Origin: an uncultured Collinsella sp.
GTDB lineage: Bacteria > Actinomycetota > Coriobacteriia > Coriobacteriales > Coriobacteriaceae
Direction of reading: 5' to 3'
DNA: 12,769 bases
Assembly (NCBI GenBank): GCA_900541665.1
Contig: UQKV01000055.1
Span: 1 to 12,769 of the forward strand
Of this stretch, positions 6,541-12,020 are shown piece by piece. A program made the translations under genes and the position numbers. How positions within the stretch are numbered: position 1 is the first letter of the stretch; each line of letters begins with the position of its first letter. The notes beneath the pieces were generated by a model that did not search any database, had not been told where the DNA came from, and was given only the letters and a program-made list of their open reading frames with translations.

Positions 6541-7242
6541 GTGGGCGAACCGAAGATCGTGGTGGTCGACTACCACAAGGGTAACTTGTCGAGCGTTGCG
6601 CGCGGGCTTGCGCGCGCCGGTGCCGCCGCCTGCACGTCGGACGATCCGGAGCAGATCCGCTGCGCCGACGGCCTGGTCATCCCGGGCGTGGGCGCGTTCT
6701 ATGACGCGATCGCCTTTATGCGCCAGAGCGGCGAGGCGGACGCGGTGCTCGATGCCGTCGCCGCCGGAACTCCGCTGCTCGGCATCTGCCTGGGCCTTCA
6801 GCTATTTTTTGAGCGCGGCAACGAGGGCGTGCCTGCGGACGAGGGCGCGGTTGCCGATGGCAACACCCCCGAGCAGGCCGGTGGCCCCTGGGTCGATGGC
6901 CTGGGCATTATGCGCGGTTCGTGCACGCGCTTGGAGTCGGGCCGCCTGAAGGTGCCGCACGTGGGCTGGGACCAGGTGCACATGACGCCCGCCGGCGCGG
7001 CCGATCCGCTGCTTGCTGGTTTTGCCGAGGGTGCCAACATGTATTTCACCCACAGCTACGCGGTGGCCGACGACGCCGATGCCGCCGATGTGCTGGCGCG
7101 CACGCACTATACGCGGAGCTTCCCGTGCATCGTGCGTCACGGCAACGTGTGGGGCTGCCAGTTCCATCCCGAGAAATCCTCAGCGCTGGGTCAGCGCATC
7201 CTTAAGAACTTCGTCAACATCGTCGAGGAGGCCGGCCGATGA
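6541..7242 (+). CDS. hisH: Imidazole glycerol phosphate synthase, glutaminase subunit
   Basis: A class I glutamine amidotransferase that hydrolyses glutamine and channels ammonia to HisF. The catalytic triad is visible: Cys83 in GICLG, and His209 and Glu211 in FHPEKS. The start is GTG at 6541, read as VVVDYHKGN shortly after and preceded by AGGAGG at 6530-6535; no nearby ATG fits. At 233 residues it is longer than the usual 195-215. The excess is an Asp/Gly/Pro-rich insert at about residues 94-118, between the nucleophile helix and GLGIMRG, probably a surface loop. The stop overlaps the hisA start as ATGA, indicating translational coupling. Expression may be affected by the hairpin immediately upstream. 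Confidence 0.94.
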   Translation: MGEPKIVVVDYHKGNLSSVARGLARAGAAACTSDDPEQIRCADGLVIPGVGAFYDAIAFMRQSGEADAVLDAVAAGTPLLGICLGLQLFFERGNEGVPADEGAVADGNTPEQAGGPWVDGLGIMRGSCTRLESGRLKVPHVGWDQVHMTPAGAADPLLAGFAEGANMYFTHSYAVADDADAADVLARTHYTRSFPCIVRHGNVWGCQFHPEKSSALGQRILKNFVNIVEEAGR

Positions 7243-7982
7243 TCCTGTTTCCCGCAATCGATCTGATCGGCGGCAAGGTCGTGCGCCTGGAGCGCGGCGA
7301 CCGCAGCCGCTGCAAGGTATATTCCGACGACCCTGTGGCAGTCGCCCGCTCGTTTGCCGAGCAGGGCGCAAGCTGGGTGCACGTCGTAGACCTGTCTTCT
7401 GCCTTTGGCGAGGACGAGAACACATGCGCTGCCAACTCGGCGGCGATCAAGGCCATCTGCGGCGTCGACGGTCTGTCTGTGGACGTGGGCGGCGGCGCCC
7501 GCTCGCTCGCGCGCATCGACGAGTTGGCCGGCTACGGTGCGCGCCGCATCGCACTAGGCACGGTGCTCGTGACCGAGCCGGGTTTTGCCGAGGTGGCGGC
7601 CCAAGGATTTGGCGAGCTGTTGGTGGCAGATATTGCCGCACGCGACGGCCAGGTCAAGGTGAATGGCTGGCGTGACGGCGCGGGCGTGGCGCTCGACGAC
7701 GCCGTGGCGCAGCTTTCCGAGCTGGGTTTTAAGCATCTGGTGTATACCGACATTGCGCGCGATGGCATGCAGACGGGCATCGATGTGGCGGCGTATCGCC
7801 ATGTGGCCGAGGTCGCGGGCTTTCCCGTCGTGGCATCGGGCGGCATCTCGACGCTCGACGACATCCGTGCGCTGGCCGCAGTGGGTGAGAGCGCGATTGA
7901 AGGTGCCATTACCGGTCGCGCACTCTACGAGGGCAACTTTACGCTGACCCAGGCGCTGGACGCCGTCCGAGGGGAGGAGTAG
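7239..7982 (+). CDS. hisA: ProFAR isomerase (HisA)
   Basis: Phosphoribosylformimino-AICAR-phosphate isomerase, a (beta/alpha)8 barrel of 247 residues that opens the ribose of ProFAR by an Amadori rearrangement to give PRFAR, the HisF substrate. The catalytic acids are visible as Asp8 (FPAIDLIGGKVVRL) and Asp131 (LLVADIAARDG). YTDIARDGMQTG and the phosphate loops VASGGIS and GAITGRALYEG are typical. In some actinomycetes the same barrel (PriA) also serves tryptophan synthesis as TrpF. I cannot tell from sequence alone which applies, and no trp genes lie nearby. The ATG overlaps the hisH stop by four bases, and GAGGAGG is seven bases upstream. Confidence 0.94.
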   Translation: MILFPAIDLIGGKVVRLERGDRSRCKVYSDDPVAVARSFAEQGASWVHVVDLSSAFGEDENTCAANSAAIKAICGVDGLSVDVGGGARSLARIDELAGYGARRIALGTVLVTEPGFAEVAAQGFGELLVADIAARDGQVKVNGWRDGAGVALDDAVAQLSELGFKHLVYTDIARDGMQTGIDVAAYRHVAEVAGFPVVASGGISTLDDIRALAAVGESAIEGAITGRALYEGNFTLTQALDAVRGEE

Positions 7983-7985
7983 CCC

Positions 7986-8768
7986 ATGCTTACCAAACGC
8001 GTGATTCCCTGCTTGGACGTCAAGGACGGCCGTGTGGTCAAGGGCGTCAACTTTGTGAGCTTGCGCGATGCGGGCGATCCGGTGGAGCTGGCGCGCGCCT
8101 ACGACCGCGAAGGTGCGGACGAGGTCGTATTTTTGGACATTACCGCGACGAGTGACAACCGTGCGACGACCATCGAGATGGCGGCGCACGCGGCCGAGGA
8201 GCTCGCTATTCCCTATACCGTGGGCGGCGGCTTTCGCGACTTGGCGGGCATGCGGACCATGGTTGCCGCCGGTGCCGACAAGGTGTCGCTCAACTCGGCG
8301 GCCGTGCGCGATCCGTCGCTGATCAGCCAGGCTGCCGCGGCGTTTGGCAGCCAGGCCGTGGTTGTGGCGATCGATGCCAAGCGCGTCGGCTTGCCCGGAG
8401 CATCCGGTGCCGACAAGTGGGAGGTCTTTACCGCAGGAGGCCGCAACGCCACGGGTATCGATGCGGTGGCGTGGGCCGAGGAGGCGGCTCGTCGCGGCGC
8501 CGGCGAAATCCTACTGACCAGCATGGATCGCGACGGCACCAAGGCCGGCTTCGATTTGGCGCTCACCCGCGCCGTGGCGCGCGCGGTGCCAATCCCCGTC
8601 ATCGCGAGCGGTGGCGTGGGCACGCTCGAGCATTTCGCTGAGGGCGTGATCGAGGGCGAGGCCGATGCCGTGCTGGCGGCGAGCGTCTTTCACTTTGGAA
8701 CCTTCAGCATTCGCGAAGTCAAAGAGTACATGGCCTCTCAAGGCATCCCTGTCAGGTTGGACTTCTAG
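7986..8768 (+). CDS. hisF: Imidazole glycerol phosphate synthase, cyclase subunit
   Basis: The 260-residue barrel partner of HisH. It uses ammonia delivered through the barrel to convert PRFAR into imidazoleglycerol phosphate and AICAR, the latter feeding purine synthesis. The catalytic acids Asp11 (IPCLDVKDGRVVKG) and Asp130 (VVVAIDAKR) are present. LLTSMDRDGTKAG and IASGGVGTLEHF are the C-terminal phosphate-binding half. The ATG lies three bases after the hisA stop, with GGGGAGGAG at 7971-7979. HisA and HisF are related half-barrel duplications and sit side by side here. The tight operon spacing ends at the hisF stop, where a palindromic element begins. Confidence 0.96.
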   Translation: MLTKRVIPCLDVKDGRVVKGVNFVSLRDAGDPVELARAYDREGADEVVFLDITATSDNRATTIEMAAHAAEELAIPYTVGGGFRDLAGMRTMVAAGADKVSLNSAAVRDPSLISQAAAAFGSQAVVVAIDAKRVGLPGASGADKWEVFTAGGRNATGIDAVAWAEEAARRGAGEILLTSMDRDGTKAGFDLALTRAVARAVPIPVIASGGVGTLEHFAEGVIEGEADAVLAASVFHFGTFSIREVKEYMASQGIPVRLDF

Positions 8769-8777
8769 CGCTGCGGC

Positions 8778-8872
8778 TTGCCCAGGCACCCGACCTTCCG
8801 GCTCCAACCCTCCTCGCGTACTTAAGTACGCGTCGTCTGGCTTGTCGCTCGGAATCTCGGGCACCTGGACAA
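8778..8872. repeat. About 95-nt imperfect palindrome between hisF and hisI
   Basis: The centre is a perfect 18-bp palindrome, CGCGTACTTAAGTACGCG (8815-8832). Symmetry continues outward with interruptions: TTCCG (8796-8800) pairs with CGGAA (8850-8854), CCCGA (8789-8793) with TCGGG (8857-8861), and TTGCCCAGG (8778-8786) with CCTGGACAA (8864-8872) with one mismatch. The whole fills most of the 142-base gap before hisI. It could be an inserted REPIN- or MITE-like element, an RNA processing or stability hairpin, or a protein-binding site. Confidence 0.72.
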
Positions 8873-8910
8873 CCCTCGCCGACCTGCGAAGTTTGAATTT
8901 GGGGAGAGAA

Positions 8911-9240
8911 ATGGAAGAGATAACCGATCCTTCAAAGCTTACGTACGACGCCAAGGGGCTGATTCCTTGTGTGGTTCAGCAGTATGACACCGGCGAGGTG
9001 CTTATGGTTGCCTGGATGAACGAGGAGTCGGTGGGGCTGACGCTCAAGACCGGTACCACGTGGTTTTGGAGCCGCAGCCGTCAGGAGCTCTGGAATAAGG
9101 GAGCGACGAGCGGCAATATGCAGGAGGTCAAGGAGCTCTGGGCCGACTGCGATAGCGATACGCTGCTGGTCAAGGTCGACTCGCCGGGTCCGGCCTGCCA
9201 TACCGGCAACCGTACCTGCTTCTTTAAGAAACTCGCGTAG
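8911..9240 (+). CDS. hisI: Phosphoribosyl-AMP cyclohydrolase
   Basis: Opens the adenine ring of phosphoribosyl-AMP to give ProFAR, the third step of the pathway. The 109-residue protein is the stand-alone cyclohydrolase, not fused to HisE. The hallmark motifs are all present: SRSRQELWNKGATSGNMQ (54-71), DCDSD (79-83) and CHTGNRTCF (96-104). Zinc ligands are expected at Cys80, Cys96 and Cys103. The start is the ATG at 8911, with GGGGAG at 8901-8906, a rather short spacing. The same frame is open upstream through the palindromic element into hisF, but a longer start would exceed the family's length and overlap hisF out of frame. It precedes hisE by 45 bases. Confidence 0.95.
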   Translation: MEEITDPSKLTYDAKGLIPCVVQQYDTGEVLMVAWMNEESVGLTLKTGTTWFWSRSRQELWNKGATSGNMQEVKELWADCDSDTLLVKVDSPGPACHTGNRTCFFKKLA

Positions 9241-9285
9241 GGCGGGCGCTCGATTAGACGCTCGGCCACCAGAAAGGATTGAACT

Positions 9286-9603
9286 ATGGGTGTGCGTACC
9301 GCGAATGTTCAGGATGGAAATATCGGTGAGACGCTGACGGGCCTGGCCGAGGTGATTCATGGCCGCCGCGACGCGTCGCCGCAGGAGAGCTATACCGCTC
9401 GTCTACTGACCGACGTCGAGGATGAGCTGCTCAAGAAGCTTGCCGAGGAGGCGAGCGAGGTGATCATGGCCTGCAAGGATAACGATCACGATCACATCCG
9501 CTACGAGGCCGGTGACCTGGTCTACCACCTGCTCGTAACCCTTGAGCGCTACGGCATCACCCTCGACGAGCTGGCCGGCGAACTCAACGCCCGCCGCCAC
9601 TAG
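9286..9603 (+). CDS. hisE: Phosphoribosyl-ATP pyrophosphatase
   Basis: Hydrolyses phosphoribosyl-ATP to phosphoribosyl-AMP and pyrophosphate, the second step. The 105-residue protein belongs to the all-alpha NTP pyrophosphatase (MazG-like) superfamily. Metal-binding acidic residues are seen in the helix pair KLAEEASEVIMA and YEAGDLVYHLLV; the N-terminal SYTARLL is typical of HisE. The start at 9286 is preceded by AAAGGA seven bases upstream. It is the last gene of the plus-strand his operon; after its stop a hairpin separates it from the convergent phosphatase gene. In many bacteria hisE is fused to hisI as one gene; here the two are adjacent and separate. Confidence 0.94.
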   Translation: MGVRTANVQDGNIGETLTGLAEVIHGRRDASPQESYTARLLTDVEDELLKKLAEEASEVIMACKDNDHDHIRYEAGDLVYHLLVTLERYGITLDELAGELNARRH

Positions 9604-9642
9604 TCGTTTGGGACAGTCTTTGTTGGTGTAACGGGGTCATGG

Positions 9643-9711
9643 AAGTTGCGGTGAAATAGGGACTGTTTAAGCGCTTCATCAGGCAAAACAATCCCTATTC
9701 CACCGCAACTT
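9643..9711. repeat. Long inverted repeat between convergent hisE and histidinol-phosphatase genes
   Basis: The left arm 9643-9662 (AAGTTGCGGTGAAATAGGGA) and right arm 9692-9711 (TCCCTATTCCACCGCAACTT) are complementary over 20 positions with one mismatch. TGTTT/AAACA can extend the stem inward, and TCAT/ATGA outward past a GG bulge. Lying between convergent genes, it could end transcription from both sides, though T-runs are poor. A GGGACAGTC motif at 9610-9618 is partly mirrored by GGGACTGTTT at 9659-9668, a pattern reminiscent of REP-like elements. Confidence 0.68.
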
Positions 9712-9723
9712 ATGAAGGGATGG

Positions 9724-10635
9724 CTAGTCGAGGGGTGTGGGTTCCCATTCGCCGGTGGGGTGGGGGATGTCGAAGGTTCGATAACCGCAGTCGTAGGCGT
9801 GGGCCTGGGCCTCGCGGATGATCCAGCAGATATCACAGGCGCGGTGCGCGTCCGAGCCAAAAGTGATCGGCACCTCGGCATGGGCAAAGCAGCGCAAAAG
9901 ACCGGTTGCGGGGTAGTAGTCGTCGAGCCCCTTGCGCGGTGCGGCGGTCGAGACCTCAACGCGGCGGCCCGTATCGTGCGCGCACTCGGCCAACTGCTGC
10001 CAAAACGGTGCGGGGTCAAAGTCGGGCGCAAAGCCTTCCTTCGAAAAGCGCATGACCAGGTCGGGGTGAGCCATCACATCAAAGTTGAGCGGGCTCTCGC
10101 AGGCGCGGCACCAGTCGTCGACGTAGCGCTCCCACACGCCGCGTACCCCCAGGTTTTCCCAAACGTGCAGGTTGGTGTCGTCGTCGATCCAACCGCAAAG
10201 GGAATCGGGTGTATCGGGACGAGCGACGTTTTCCGTTCCCGCCGTACCCGCGGCGCCGGCCATGATATCGCCTGGGTTGCCAATCCAATGCACGCTGCCC
10301 AGGCGCACGACGGCGCCCTGGGACCAGCGCTCAACCAAAGGCTCGCAGCCCTCGTACCAATCGCATTCAAAGCCATAGATAAGCTCGAGCTCCGACGCGA
10401 TCTGCGCGGCAAGCTTGCGGGCATCCTCAAAAGCCAGACGATGTGCCGGCAGGTCGCCCTCGACAACCTGCACCTCGCAGTTGGCATCCATGCTGGCGGG
10501 TAAGGTGAGATGGTCGGTCGAGACCATGACGCGGCAGCCGGCGGCCGCGGCAGCGCGGACGTTTTCCTCAAACGAGGCATGTCCGTCCGAAAACGAGGTG
10601 TGGGTGTGGCAATCGACCAGCGGGCAAGCAGACAT
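9724..10635 (-). CDS. PHP-domain histidinol-phosphatase
   Basis: A 303-residue polymerase-and-histidinol-phosphatase (PHP) protein expected to dephosphorylate L-histidinol phosphate to L-histidinol in the cytoplasm with a multinuclear metal centre. The metal motifs appear in order: His10 and His12 (DCHTHTSFSDGH), Asp41-His42 (VSTDH), ECDWYEG, SVHWIG, MAHPDL and Asp262/His264 (GSDAH). Length fits the HisJ/HisK family. The ATG at 10635 is chosen because AAAGGAG lies five bases upstream and the PHP fold starts at once; the frame is open further upstream, but that part is intergenic. It supplies the phosphatase step missing from the monofunctional HisB, but is transcribed toward the his operon rather than within it. 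Other PHP phosphoesterases are possible; location and similarity favour histidinol phosphate. Confidence 0.87.
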   Translation of the reverse strand: MSACPLVDCHTHTSFSDGHASFEENVRAAAAAGCRVMVSTDHLTLPASMDANCEVQVVEGDLPAHRLAFEDARKLAAQIASELELIYGFECDWYEGCEPLVERWSQGAVVRLGSVHWIGNPGDIMAGAAGTAGTENVARPDTPDSLCGWIDDDTNLHVWENLGVRGVWERYVDDWCRACESPLNFDVMAHPDLVMRFSKEGFAPDFDPAPFWQQLAECAHDTGRRVEVSTAAPRKGLDDYYPATGLLRCFAHAEVPITFGSDAHRACDICWIIREAQAHAYDCGYRTFDIPHPTGEWEPTPLD

Positions 10636-10667
10636 GGCGACTCCTTTGCATTTGGCGAAACCGCTCC

Positions 10668-10673
10668 ATTGTA
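10668..10673 (-). promoter_or_regulatory. Candidate -10 of the histidinol-phosphatase gene
   Basis: Read on the minus strand this is TACAAT, 32 bases upstream of the start codon, within a small CCATTGTAATGG inverted repeat. No clear -35 is found 16-18 bases further upstream, where a GC-rich hairpin lies. Confidence 0.3.
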
Positions 10674-10679
10674 ATGGCG

Positions 10680-10713
10680 CGGCCCCCGATGCGACGAGCG
10701 CACCGGGGGGCCG
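10680..10713. repeat. GC-rich hairpin
   Basis: CGGCCCCC (10680-10687) pairs with GGGGGCCG (10706-10713), and an inner TGCG/CGCA stem encloses ACGAG. It has no T-run on either side, so it is not a typical terminator. Its position overlaps the expected -35 area of the minus-strand gene. Confidence 0.5.
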
Positions 10714-10754
10714 AAATCGACTGGAAAGGGTGTGCGTCCTCGCTTGCGCTCTCA

Positions 10755-10819
10755 AAACATGTACATCAGCCTCCAAAAGCTGCAAAAAATGACATGTTTG
10801 GAGGCTGATGTACATGTTT
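10755..10819. repeat. Perfect 23-bp inverted repeat with 19-nt spacer
   Basis: Arms 10755-10777 and 10797-10819 are exact reverse complements; each contains ATGTACATCAGCCTCC or its complement. The right part also has an 11-nt direct repeat, ACATGTTTGGA, at 10792-10802 and 10812-10822. The spacer is A-rich. It may be a paired operator site, an insertion-derived palindromic element, or a strong RNA hairpin. There are no flanking genes on the same transcript to its left. Confidence 0.8.
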
Positions 10820-10871
10820 GGATAGGGGCGAGGGCGGCGACGGACGAAAGTCATGCCTGTGCCACGTCCGA

Positions 10872-10882
10872 TGTGCTAGCGT
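10872..10882 (+). promoter_or_regulatory. Candidate -10 of the larC-like/yfcE/mazG unit
   Basis: TGTGCTAGCGT resembles the TATGCTAAAGT found before hisZG (T-TGCTA--GT shared). If it is used, transcription would start near 10884. That argues against the in-frame ATG at 10887 and favours 10926 as the start of the next gene. No clear -35 is seen. Confidence 0.3.
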
Positions 10883-10925
10883 TTGGATGAACAAAACGAG
10901 CCCGTGCGGAAAGGATCCGGACCGT

Positions 10926-11411
10926 ATGCAATGCGATAGCACATCCCCGCTGTCCCGCGAGACCGATGCACCCGAGACCATCGTCAAGCTGGAATGCGAC
11001 ATCGACGATGCGTCGCCCGAGGTGCTTGCCTACGCCGCCGACCGCCTGCGCGAGGCGGGTGCGCGCGAGGTGCATTGGCTGCCCCTCTATTGCAAGAAAG
11101 GCCGCCCTGGCTGGCAGCTGCAGGTAATCTGCACCTACGAGGATATCGAGCGCCTGCAGACGATTATCTTTTTGGAAACCACGACCAACGGTATTCGGCG
11201 CCAGATTATGGAGCGCGTTTGCCTGCCACGCCGCTTTGAGCGCGTAACGACGCCATGGGGCGAGGTGGCCGTAAAGGTGGCAACCCTGCCCGACGGCAGT
11301 GAGCGTGCGGCGCCCGAGTACGAGGACTGCGCCCGCCTTGCCCGTGAGCATAACGTGCCGCTCCAGCGCGTGATGCAGGCGGCCCAGAGCGCGGCACTGC
11401 GATTTGAATAG
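10926..11411 (+). CDS. Stand-alone LarC C-terminal domain protein (nickel-pincer cofactor family, DUF111)
   Basis: A 161-residue protein matching only the C-terminal half of LarC, the CTP-dependent enzyme that inserts nickel into the pincer cofactor of lactate racemase. Family marks are LECDIDDASPEVLAYA, KKGRPGWQLQVIC, the TTTNGIRR segment, FERVTTPWGEVAVKV and EYEDCARLAREHNVPL. Full LarC is about 400 residues; no LarC N-terminal half lies upstream, where there is only intergenic DNA and an opposite-strand gene. LarC is known as two frames (LarC1 and LarC2) in Lactobacillus plantarum, but both are needed there. Start choice is uncertain: ATG 10926 has AAAGGA at a long spacing of about 11; ATG 10887 has no ribosome site. 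It is followed 58 bases later by a yfcE-like gene. Function without the N-terminal half is unknown. Confidence 0.82.
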   Translation: MQCDSTSPLSRETDAPETIVKLECDIDDASPEVLAYAADRLREAGAREVHWLPLYCKKGRPGWQLQVICTYEDIERLQTIIFLETTTNGIRRQIMERVCLPRRFERVTTPWGEVAVKVATLPDGSERAAPEYEDCARLAREHNVPLQRVMQAAQSAALRFE

Positions 11412-11469
11412 CGCGGCCGGCGACATCCCGTGCCCAGCCGCATTAACCCCATCCCGAAAGGATCGCCCC

Positions 11470-12018
11470 ATGAAATACCTCATCGCCTCCGACATCCACG
11501 GCTCGGCATATTGGGCCGAGCGCCTGGTTGCCGCCATCGAATCCGAGCAGCCCGACCGCATCGTGCTGCTGGGCGACCTGCTCTACCACGGTCCGCGCAA
11601 CGACCTGCCGCGCGATTACGCCCCCAAGCGCGTGATTCCGCTGCTCAACGCCCTGGCCGACCGCATCATCGCGGTGCGCGGCAACTGTGACGCCGAGGTC
11701 GACCAGATGGTGCTCGACTTTCCCGTCATGGCCGACTACGCCACGCTGTTTGACGAGACCGGCCGCGAGCTGTTCCTGACGCACGGCCACGTCTTTGGCG
11801 CCGGCATGCACAACAGCGTCGACCACGCGCCCGCGCTGCCCGAGGGCTCCGCGCTCGTCTACGGCCACACGCACATCAAGGTTAACGAGGAAAGCGCCGC
11901 GCACCCGGGCCTGTGGCTCTTCAACCCCGGCAGCGTGAGCATCCCCAAGGACGGTACGCACAGCTACGGCATCTACGAGGGCGGCGCGTTCCGCCATGTG
12001 ATCCTGGAGGAGGAATAA
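11470..12018 (+). CDS. yfcE: YfcE-family metallophosphodiesterase
   Basis: A 182-residue calcineurin-like phosphoesterase, close in length and sequence layout to E. coli YfcE (184 residues), a manganese-dependent phosphodiesterase active on artificial substrates whose natural substrate is unsettled. Metal ligands expected from the family are visible: Asp8 and His10 (SDIHG), Asp36 (LLGDLLYHGPRN), Asn72 (VRGNCDAEVDQM), then LTHGH and VYGHTH. NPGSVSIPK near the end is also family-typical. The start at 11470 is set by AAAGGA seven bases upstream; an in-frame ATG at 11404 overlaps the previous gene and has no ribosome site. It ends 2 bases before the mazG ATG, so the two are probably co-translated. 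Confidence 0.92.
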   Translation: MKYLIASDIHGSAYWAERLVAAIESEQPDRIVLLGDLLYHGPRNDLPRDYAPKRVIPLLNALADRIIAVRGNCDAEVDQMVLDFPVMADYATLFDETGRELFLTHGHVFGAGMHNSVDHAPALPEGSALVYGHTHIKVNEESAAHPGLWLFNPGSVSIPKDGTHSYGIYEGGAFRHVILEEE

Positions 12019-12020
12019 CC

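Larger units (their letters stand above)
10636..10925. other. 290-bp divergent intergenic region
   Basis: It separates the minus-strand phosphatase gene from the plus-strand LarC-like gene. It holds a GC-rich hairpin (10680-10713), a perfect 23-bp inverted repeat (10755-10819) and weak promoter-like hexamers for each side. I see no convincing protein-coding gene in it. Confidence 0.7.

Noticed and set aside
8665..8910. Upstream in-frame extension of hisI through the palindrome into hisF
   Set aside because: The frame is open but overlaps hisF in another frame, has no ribosome site and exceeds normal HisI length. ATG 8911 has GGGGAG just upstream.
9712..10503. 263-codon plus-strand open frame opposite the PHP gene
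   Set aside because: It begins inside the convergent hairpin region, lacks a recognisable family, and overlaps a gene with all PHP metal motifs in order.
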